Below are positions 43,950 to 53,059 of a stretch of 64,000 nt of DNA, piece by piece. Under the pieces are notes generated by a model that worked only from the letters and a program-made list of their open reading frames with translations, ran no database searches and was not told the origin of the DNA. Origin of the DNA: Cordilura impudica (taxonomy: Eukaryota > Arthropoda > Insecta > Diptera > Scathophagidae); contig OY821517.1 in NCBI GenBank assembly GCA_963682025.1, forward strand, positions 296,055,344 through 296,119,343. The letters are read 5' to 3'. The first letter of the stretch is position 1; every line of letters begins with the position of its first letter. A program made the translations under genes and the position numbers.

Positions 43950-44320
43950 TTTCGTCTATTTTTGATGTGTAAACATCTATACGCGCAGGGGGGTAAATTT
44001 CTATTTCACAATACAATCACAAAAACAGCGTAACTCATATCGGTGTGAGCTGAAGCAGATAACGCTGTGTGACTTATGATTGTATTGGTGAAAAAATTAT
44101 GATATAAAATTGTTTTTTTATGCCACTTTTTTAAAAGCGTCATCTATGTATCACTTATATACGTTTATATTAGGATATTTTTAACGTTTTACAGCAAACG
44201 GTTGTTGAATTAGCTGAAACAGTTTTCGCTATAAGTGATACATAGATGACGCTTTCTGTTTGATTTTAAAAAATGACTTAAAAAAATCTTTAATTACTAG
44301 ATGTTTACACATCTTCTCTG
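43950..44320. repeat. Nested inverted repeats between the two transposon genes
   Basis: Three inverted pairs, two of which are nested: GATGTGTAAACATCT (43966) with AGATGTTTACACATCT (44299); CACAATACAATCA (44007) with TGATTGTATTGGTG (44078); and a perfect 26-bp pair 44134-44159 / 44230-44255 (GCGTCATCTATGTATCACTT and complement). It looks like a MITE about 350 bp long inside the larger element. No target duplication identified. Confidence 0.6.
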
Positions 44321-46385
44321 TGATCGGACTCACATGATTTTTTTTTATTTAGTAAATCATTTTAGAACAAATAATAAGAGATTGATAACACAACCCCACA
44401 AAAAAAAAAAAAAAAAAAATAAGACCCAGAAACTAATCCATATGTATTTTGACCTTCTGAATTCGATTCCGTCATTAGAAATGAATTCATATCTACTGCC
44501 GCTTTATCACAATAGTAAATGAAATATAAGTATATATCACATGGAAAGGAATTTTGTTTCCCAAAGTGAAAACAGTGTCTATGTTCTTAATAAATAAAGT
44601 ATAACTAATTTCAGTAGCATAAATTTACGTTTTTTTAAAAATTCACCCTGTTTTTTTAATCAATTAATAAAATTTGTCGAAAATAGGCTGTACTGTTTGT
44701 AATACGGCACAAATTCGGCTGAATATTATGCCTTGGGAGAAAACATAGTTGTTGATGACTAAAATAGCTAAAATTCTGCGGTGGTGCTTGAAGATAACAC
44801 TCCTACTTCAAAAGTTATAAGTGAATGAAGGTCAAAAACCCCATTTTTTTCATTTTTTCGCCTTTTTTTTACATTTTCCTAAATGTTAGAAGTAGTATTT
44901 TCTTACTTCCAAGTTTTGTTGTTGCCACTTTGTTTTTTTCAGTGTATTATTCCAACAAAAACCAAAAATAGAAGATTGCTACCCAAACTAACTATTCAAC
45001 ACATAAAAACATTGATTTTATAGCTATTAACATAAATAATGCGTTAAATTCATAAAAAGTCAAAAAATCCAAGTTTTAAGGGTCACCCTAAATATCCGTT
45101 TTAGGACAAGTGAGGGGCATTATAAGAAGCAAGTAGGGTACCTGACTCTACCCCCGAAACATATAAAATCATTCGGGATTCATAGCTTGAAAATGAAAAA
45201 GTTGATTTTTTTGGCATATTGCTAATTATAATAAACGAAAATTTAAGTTTAACTTTCAAGTACGTTTGTTACACAATTTGTGAAAAATGGTATTTATATG
45301 AATTTCATATATGTTGACTGTTGTATTCCTGAACGGCTCTCAGTATATTATTAGCATAATTAGAATTCGTTGGTTTCACCTTATATTTGGACCATGAAAA
45401 CTTGAAATCCGATTAAACAGACTCCATAGCTTGTTCACTGTAATATCCGAGTCCTCTTTGCATTTTTTTTTTTACAGAAATAAGGCACATGAAAAACTAC
45501 TGCGTGAACTTTTGGAGTAATGCTGATGTTTAAGTCAGTGTAGCTTTGGTGAAAATTGTCGATATAAGTTTCAAAGTGATGATATAATTTCAAAGCGAAG
45601 CATGAATCTACCACGTAGCGAAAGTTATCAAAGCATTTTGCATACTTCAAACAATCAATATTTTTATTGGCTCTTAAGTAATATACTTTATTTAATAGAG
45701 TTTTGCAGGCATTACCAGCAAATGACGGACAACCGTTGAATATGTTTCTTGAAACATTACATTTCTTTGCCCAATCCAAACTTTCAGTTCCACATACTTT
45801 TAGCATGTGTGTGAAGATGTGATTAACCACGCCAATCATTAAGTGAAGCTCTGAAGGAGATATAATATTAATGATTTCTTCATTATCATTCAGTGAACAA
45901 ATTGGATGTTGAATGCAGCAATCATATTTTTTTCCATCATTTTTATTGCTGCCACTTTTAGACCACATTTCACACTTCAGCCGACAATCACCAATAGTTC
46001 TGATCTGACCACAGGAATTTAAATTGTCTTTTTTTGCATTACACCATGTGCAGGGGTAGGTACTCGAGTGACTCATCAATCCAACTAGTATATTTGCCAA
46101 CTTTAAGTCGGTGGCAATAGTCGCAGACGTAAAACTCGTTATATCAAGGATCGACCATATGTTTCTAATATTTGCGTAATTTTCTTCAACATTTGCAACT
46201 AATCCTATAATAAAAAGTTTCTTAACACCTGAATCTTTGAAACGTTTGCAGCAATACCATCACTGTAAGTCTGTCGAACTGCATTACTGGTGCTATCAAT
46301 ACTAATGTTCTTTGACTGAAGACATAAGCATATCTTCAGAAAACTATCACCGCCATCAATGCCGACCTTAAGGTGAATATCGTCG

Positions 46386-49300
46386 CACAGTGGCGCCATT
46401 TGAGTTTTTTCGTTGCAAAAATCATATCTTTTGAACCGAATAACATAATTGAACAGTTTAAACAGCATATGATAGATAACTGTTCAGCCTATGAAATGAG
46501 CGTTTGGAAAGGCTGCTACGCTTTGTAGGCGCCTACTTATGGATTATCAAAGTTAAAATTTGTAGAAAAATCAATTTTATGGTAACTAAAAAAAATTATT
46601 TTTACATTTTTAGATTGTTTTTATTTTTTTTCTTTAGGGTTTTATGTTTTGAATTATTACCCAACAAATTAAAAAAAAAATTACTTCTTTTTTAAATTTA
46701 TTTTTTTAATTTTCTGTAAACTATTCATCACAATTCGTAAGAGAAGGTATATCTAAAAGACTCATCATTTCTAAATTATAATTATTTTCTAACTCTATTT
46801 GTGACGTCACATGCCGCAGGGAAGAAATAAGTGGATCGGAAGATGCTGCCAACATGTTGAAGAGGTCCTCATTTTGCCTTACCCTTGACGCTTTGAACGT
46901 ATTCTGCAATCTATATTTTTTATAAAATTTGTTAAGAGACTCCTGTGCTTCTTCAGAAAGCTCTCCAATTGGCAAAGACTGGTACTCAATTATATTTTTG
47001 CCATGCGCCAATATTTTATGGATACATTTCTGCTAAAAGAGATGTAGTTTTCGATGCATATTCTCCATATTTTGTAGAATTGACATTTTCTTTGCAGTTT
47101 AAAACATTCAAGATCGTTCCCAATCTTTTCACGATTTGATTGTCAATTCCAGTGATTCTAGTTACTGCCTCATCATTTTCAAAAAATCTACTAGAAGTGT
47201 TTCCATCGTTTGAGTCACCGTATCCGTGCTTGCGACAGTCTACTTTTAGTCCAACTTGTTTAAAAAAAGCATCCTCTATTTGCTTCTTTCTGATCTTTTC
47301 CTTATCCTTTATTGATGTATTTTCATCGAAGTTTTCCTCGTCTTGTGGTAGGGTATACGCCAGTTTTAGCAATAACTCCATACACCTTATCCTTGCGTGC
47401 AATGGTGACATTCCATATTCGTAATTCTCCTCGTTTGTAGAATCGTTTAAATTACCAAAGTTCTTCTGACTCTTTTTGCAAATCGGGCATGACAATGTTG
47501 AGGTTGTTCCTGTCAGTTCATTTACGACTTTTCCATCAACCATGGTCAGGTGAAACTCGTAATTGCATTCAATATATTTTCCTTCTCCAATTTGTAGCTT
47601 TGTAGGCTTAATCTTGCTTATTTGTTCTTCAATGTCCTTCACCGTGGTCCTTATGAGTTCTGCCAATTCCCTTGCAAACGGAAACAGTATTGGTCGGCAA
47701 TAATGCACTGATGACGGACGTGGATTTTTCCAGTGTAGGGAAACATCAGATTTTAGCCGCAAAGGAACAACAGATGCCACAAACATATTTCCGTCCGATA
47801 TTGTAGCGTCATCGGAAGATATCCTTTGCTTATAAACGCTTTGTCCGGATGATCCACCGCAGCCCCATTTGCTGATCAATGTCAGTTTCTCAGGAAGAAT
47901 TTTCACCTCATTTTCAGGAAGACTCTCCAACGACCGTTTTGCTGTATGGCCCATGAGATCTTGCAGATTGGCTTTCACAGAGACTTCCGTAAGCTCCGTA
48001 TGCAGTGGTCGTGAATTTATTTTGGGTTGCGTAATATGCTTGTATCCTGGTAAAACGTCAGCCCTGTGTCGCATCAAGGATGCCCGTAGTATCTCATATT
48101 TTTCTTTGGAAAGTTGTAAGTCCATAAACAAGGCCAAGGCTTCTTCGGAACCATACTTTTTAATGTATGCGTTTGTGGGCGTGGGAATGCTTTCCTTAAT
48201 CCTTTTTAGTCGCAGTGGGCTTTCGTCAGCAACAGATTTTGTAATCTGCGACCTAACGCTTTCACTATCCTTTGTATATTTAATAGACAGCGCATCCGAT
48301 AAATGCTTCGTGGTCAAGTCATTGGTGGCATCGGCAAGTTTCCTCTTTCTTGTGAAAATGGAACACTCCTCAATACTTTTTTTTGGCCTTCCTTTTGCTC
48401 CTCTGGTTGATGTGGTGGGTTTATCTACTGCCAATATATCCAGGATGGTGTCTTCATTAAGCCAGTCCTCGTATTTGGAGTTGAAATTCTGAATGGTTCG
48501 ATTAGATTTTACCCATTTTGCCTTAATATTTGCATATATCAGATAAAAATTATTTTTTATAATTTCGCTTCTCTCAATATTTCTGTATAAGCTATCAAGT
48601 TCTTCTAAAGCAGCTTCCGTGAAAAACTTTGGTGTGGTTGACCTTCTAAACAGTTCAAACAATTTTAAATTGTTTAACGCCATGGTTTCAGTACTTGTTG
48701 CGCCAACTTTCAGTCGTAGACTAATCCAGGCATTATGATTATTTTGCAATATATAGGGTTATGCTACCATGCCTAAAAATTTACCTGTTCCCTGCATGCA
48801 TATGGATTTATGCTGAATTATGCAATTTTAATATTATGCTCGTGTCTAAATAAGATTTGTGCCTACCTGGAGGGACCATAAGTCAATATTGTTCTTGACC
48901 ATTTGTACTCCAAAGTAATTTTTAAGTGAGGTGCGTACCTGCGAATTTCAATGAGTAGTTTTTTGTGCATCCTGTGTCTGTAACAGAATATTGGGAGTAG
49001 ACTTTGGCAGAGGCTCATAGGTAGACAACTGACTTAAAATGCAATTTTCAAACTATTAGATTAAACTACTGTCAGTCAAAACATGTGAGGGATGCACGCC
49101 ATACAATTTCTGCAACCATGTCTTTTTAAACTTTTTTACCTCTAGAAGCCAAACGGGCACGTACGGGCAGATAAAACCTTTTGAATTATGTAAAGAAATT
49201 ATCAAAGAACATGTTTTGCAAATATGACAAATATAGAAAAATATGGATTTTTTTATTTTCCGTCAAAGTTGAAAAATAGTGAAAAAACGGATAGTTTTTA

Positions 49301-49659
49301 AATAGTGATTTACCAGGAGAAACACAAAGCAAACAGTTAATTTTTTTTTTTATCATTATACATTTAATAAATACATCAATCAATACAAACAAAAAATAAG
49401 GCGATTTGTTACCTATTTTTCGTGATATTACACCTGAAATCGCAACAAATTGACTAAAAATTGTGTGTTTTTTTTGAAAACCGAAAGTCGGTCAACTTTG
49501 AACGGTTATATCTTCTAAACTAAAAATGTGATATTATTAAGAGTAGCATATTTGAAATCGTTAGAAAGTTTCCTATAACATGGGTTTATTCAAAACTTCG
49601 TCGGCGCACATGAAAATTTTGATTTTTGCAACCTCGTTTGCTCTACGGGCGCCACTGTG
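46386..49659 (-). mobile_element. Transib transposon, copy 2
   Basis: 3,274 bp, ends CACAGTGGCGCC and GGCGCCACTGTG. CGTCG is present exactly on both sides (46381-46385, 49660-49664), a clean 5-bp target duplication. Inserted in the transposase gene of the 11-kb element, 14 bp from a mini-me copy. Ends show the same 22/23-bp RSS-like spacing as copy 1. Confidence 0.95.
46721..48749 (-). pseudogene. Transib transposase, catalytic mutant with 26-bp deletion
   Basis: 577 open codons from 48749 to 47016, colinear with copy 1 and free of its nonsense codon. Two lesions inactivate it. The first catalytic Asp is Gly (KWGCGGSSG, residue 298; GAT to GGT). A 26-bp deletion near 47021 removes the start of the PTVHKILAHG region and shifts the frame; the rest (IGELSEEAQESLNK to the end at 46721) follows in another frame. 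TMVDGKV (D405) and CPIC are intact. It is probably a sister insertion from the same active source as copy 1. Confidence 0.92.
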
Positions 49660-49678
49660 CGTCGTTGGTATCTCGTTG

Positions 49679-50480
49679 TTATACCCTATACCACTATGTG
49701 GTTTGGGTATAATGACTTTGTGCTGCTGTTTGTAACAACCAAAAATATTTGACCTAGACCCATCTTTAATTATACCGATCGAATCAGAATCACTTTCTGA
49801 GTTGATTTAACAATGTCCGTCCGTCCGTCCGTCCGTCCGTCCGTCCGTCCGTCCGTCCGTCTGTGTGTCCATGTAAAGCTTGTAATCAAACTGCAGGTCG
49901 CAAATATGAATATATTTTGATGAAATTTGGTATATAAGCTTTTATCGGCCATGGGATGAACGCTGTTGAAATTGGTGAGAATCGGTCCATGTTCAGACCT
50001 AGCCCCCATACAAATTACCCATATGAAATCGACATAAATTGCCATAAGATCCAAATTGTCATATAGATCTTACTCAAATTGGGTTTGTATGCGTTCATTA
50101 CATCCACTAATGAGTAGTCCAAAAATGATCCCTTTGACCCCATATAGAGCTGCTTCCCGATCTTCAGTTAAATCTATTAAAAAACAAAAATATTGCACTG
50201 ATTCTTCTCAAATTTTGTTTGTACATATTTTTGCAAAATACAAGAGACTTTACCAAACATGATCAGGATCGGTCCATTTTTGGACCTAGTCCCTTTATAG
50301 ATATAGCATCCGATATGAACTTTTTCATATCTGCAGCCAAAAAAATTAATAAAAATCGCACTCAAATTTGGTTTATGCTTATTTTCTATATCGAAGTAGT
50401 TGGACCGAATGATAGGGTCTCTAAACCATGGTATAGGGTATCATATAGTCGGTCTAGACCGACTATAATTTTCTTACTTG
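49679..50480 (-). mobile_element. mini-me/DINE-like element nested in the transposase gene
   Basis: 802 bp, reverse-oriented, one of the best-preserved copies: hairpin TACCACTATGTGGT at the start, uninterrupted (GTCC)n at 49817-49860, and a perfect 24-nt palindrome centred on CTAG at the end, before CTTACTTG. Joining its flanks restores the transposase reading frame (GFIEEIK to QRDTNDD), consistent with insertion without net damage at the site. Confidence 0.8.
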
Positions 50481-51599
50481 TTTTTTTATTTCTTCAATGA
50501 AACCAATCAAGTTATTACAGAAAACTAAACACTGATCAATGTTTTCTGTTTTGCCCTTCATATTTTTAACAAAAGTGCTGGATTGAACGCTGAAATATTT
50601 ATCTAACTTGTGATTTATACTTCTCAATTTTTCTTGCAAATGAAGTTCGAATAATTTTCTGTTGTTAGTTGCAACTCTCAATCCAGAAGTAAGGCCATTA
50701 ACTGCTCTCATTGATAATTAAAAATTGCATTGCAAGTTGCTTATGTTTTCAGCTGATATCGGCAACCGAAGTTTGGTATTTTGACGCAATTCTTGGTAAT
50801 CAGGAACAGGTGTAGTTAAGGGTTTACCTCGGCTTTGAGATCGAGCTAATTCACTTTCCTTGCAGTCGTTTTTTGAATCTTTAACGTCCTTAATGAGTTC
50901 ACAAATAAGGTGCTCCTTATCCTTTTCCGTAAATACTTCATCAATATGTTCCTTAATAGTTTTGGGAAATGAAGCGAAAATGCTCTCGTGGCTATTACCT
51001 CTCTTCAAAACAGACAAACATTTGGAGCATATGTTTTTTTTATCAACGCTTTTCGCATTCGTCGATTTAGTTGTAAAATTACAGTTTCCTGGCGACCGAG
51101 CAATTTCACATAGCTTACAGTTACAATTTTCATTGGAATTTGATCTTAATGATTTTGAAAGATTTTGAAAGATTCGCTTGAATTTATCTGAACTGGTATT
51201 TTTGATGAAACCATATACATAAATTAATTTGACAAGTAGAACAAATAGCGTTTGGGAGACGTTCGTCTTCAGCATCGTAGTCGATTGATTTTTAAATTTT
51301 CTCTCTGAGTTTACCACTAATGCTGAATAAATTCTTTTTCTTTTTAAGGCAAAGTCAACAAATTTTAGACCGATTTTCTGAATGCGTAAACTTGTGATCT
51401 TTACTAAAATTTAATTTACTCATTGTATCAAAAATGTCATGTTCCACTTCTAAATGCATAAAATGCACATGTGCCGATACTGTGTAAAACGGTTAGGTAA
51501 AAAGTAAAAGCCGTAAGAGGAAGAAAATATTTTTTATTTCATTTCATTGACATTCCTGGCATGGTTGTATTTCACAATAAAAGTTTTAACAACAAAAAA

Positions 51600-51719
51600 C
51601 GGCTCTACCGATTTTTTTAAAGCTCACCAGAATTCATCAAAATAAAGTTATTCTTCGATTGCATCCAAAAATTCCAACCTGGTAAAAATTTCTATTTAAA
51701 ACATTTCAAGCACACCGTG
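51600..51719 (-). repeat. 11-kb transposon, right terminal inverted repeat
   Basis: Complement of 40657-40776; ends ATTTCAAGCACACCGTG at 51719, followed by the GGAC duplication. Confidence 0.88.
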
Positions 51720-52090
51720 GGACCCTATCTCTTAGGTCCAACTAATTAAATATAGAATATAAGCATAAATCAAACTTGAGTGCCATTGTTATTAATTTTT
51801 TTGACTTCGTGACTGAGTGGAAAAATGGACCGAAGACGACCATATTTAGGAAGTTCACTTATATTTTTTTTAATTTATAAAAAGCAAATTTGAGGCAAAG
51901 CTATGTAATAGTTTGGTTTTTTTTTTATAGATTTAAGTGAAGATCGGGAAACAGCTTTATCTGGGTGCTATGACTAAGAATTGTCTTACAGGGTTTATTT
52001 TTGGACTACTGATTAATGGAAGTAATAAATGTACACAAACCCAATTTGTTAGAGATCCATATAGTAATTTGGATATTATGGCATGTGATT
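51720..52090 (+). mobile_element. mini-me/DINE-like element, right part of the split copy
   Basis: Continues the copy that starts at 40605: CCCTATCTCTTAGGTCC, GAAGATCGGGAAACAGCTTT, TTTGGACTACTGATTAATGG. The family sequence fades at 52090, where TTGGGGAGTAATATTTCACC and unassigned sequence begin (to 52255). Confidence 0.65.
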
Positions 52091-52255
52091 GGGGAGTAAT
52101 ATTTCACCCTTTCAGAAGTCTTATCCCCACATATTGGCTCATCTTAATATCTGTTGCTATTACTTTTGATCAGGAGTCATTCTCTGTCATGTTAAAAATA
52201 ATATTTTCAAACGTTCTTTATAGCTTGCTCAAAATTTTCAATAATTTCAAGTTTT

Positions 52256-52952
52256 TATTACACCCTACATCACATTATGACTTTGTGATGATGTTTGTAA
52301 CTTTCAAAAATATTTGACCTAGACCCACCTTTTATTAACGATGTCCATGTAAACCTTTTAATCAAACTAAAGGCCGCAAATATGAATATATATTGATGAA
52401 ATTTAGTATATAAACTCCTATAGGCCATAGGATAAACGATATTGGTGAAAATCGGTTCATGTTCAGACATAGTCCCCATACAAATGACTCCTATGGGATC
52501 GTTTTAAATAAGATCGAAATTATCAAACAGATCTTGTTCAAATTTGCTTTGTATGTTTTTACACCCAATATTCAGTAATCCAAAAATAAATCCTGTAGGA
52601 CAATTCTTTGCCATAGTCCACTTATAAAGTTGCTGCCTAAAGTCTATAAGTTAACAAAAATATTGCACAGATTTTTCTCAAATTTGGTTTGTATGTGGTT
52701 TTGCAAAAAATAAGTGACCGTACCAAATTTGGTCAAGATCGGTCCATGTGTCGAGCTAGTCCCCGCGTATATATAGCATTCGATATGAACTTTTTTATAT
52801 CTGCAAACAATGAAATTAATAGCAATGCCATTCAAAATTGATTTATACCTTTTTTTTCTATATCCAAATAGTTGGGCTTAAAACCCTTTCTCTAAAGACA
52901 TACTATAAGGTACCGCATAGTCTGTCTAGAGCATTATAACTTTCTAACTTGT
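52256..52952 (-). mobile_element. mini-me/DINE-like element, degraded copy without (GGAC)n
   Basis: Reverse-oriented, from TACACCCTACATCACATTAT to TCTAACTTG. The microsatellite block is deleted (TATTAACGATGTCCATGTAA at 52333) and the 5' palindrome is decayed (AGTCTGTCTAGAGC). Confidence 0.65.
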
Positions 52953-52973
52953 TCTTTTTAACTTTTAATAGTT

Positions 52974-52977
<4 letters not shown>

Positions 52978-53049
<72 letters not shown>
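52978..53049. repeat. (AT)n tract, probable 3' tail of the RTE retroposon
   Basis: About 35 uninterrupted AT units. It starts 10 bp beyond the stop codon of the retroposon ORF when read on the - strand. RTE-type retroposons end in short simple repeats, not poly(A), so this is best read as an expanded 3' tail. Confidence 0.8.
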
Positions 53050-53050
<1 letters not shown>

Positions 53051-53059
53051 CCTTCGATC

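Larger units (their letters stand above)
45305..51317 (-). pseudogene. RAG1/Transib/CMC-like DDE transposase gene of the 11-kb element, split
   Basis: N-terminal part 50490-51317 with zinc-finger-like CNCKLCEIARSPGNC and CSKCLSVLKRGNSH, one TAA at 50718. It continues as VNGLTSGLRVATNNRKLFEL, CLVFCNNLIGFIEEIK, then after the nested insertions QRDTNDDIHLKVGIDGGDSF and LKICLCLQS. Next come WSILDITSFTSATIATDLKL and LVGLMSHSSTYPCTWCNAKK, then SPSELHLMIGVVNHIF, NISITPKVHAVVFHVPYFC, and past a frameshift in an A11 run RGLGYYSEQAMES, a stop, and a short tail to TGA 45305. GIDGG (first Asp), TDLKL (second Asp), the PCTWC zinc insertion, KVHAVVFH and SEQAMES (Glu) occupy the same order as D-D-CxxC-H-E in RAG1 and Transib. 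At least two frameshifts and two stops; inactive. About 640 aa when whole. Confidence 0.7.
40657..51719 (-). mobile_element. 11-kb composite DNA transposon with RAG1/CMC-like transposase
   Basis: Bounded by inverted repeats of ~120 bp starting CACGG(T)ATGCTTGAAAT at both ends and by GGAC at 40653-40656 and 51720-51723. The flanks join to restore an uninterrupted mini-me-like sequence, which fixes the borders. Two decayed genes lie on the - strand (45305-51317 and 41635-43532). A Transib copy (46386-49659) and a mini-me copy (49679-50480) interrupt the first. Without them the element is about 7.0 kb. CAC-starting ends with 4-bp duplications and a DDE protein with a zinc-binding insertion are reminiscent of the CMC (Chapaev-like) and RAG1/Transib groups; I do not recognise a named family. 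Confidence 0.85.

Noticed and set aside
40657..51719. A Polinton/Maverick-type giant element or a viral insertion
   Set aside because: No polymerase B, integrase, protease or capsid-like protein is visible. The duplication is 4 bp and the genes are transposase-like.
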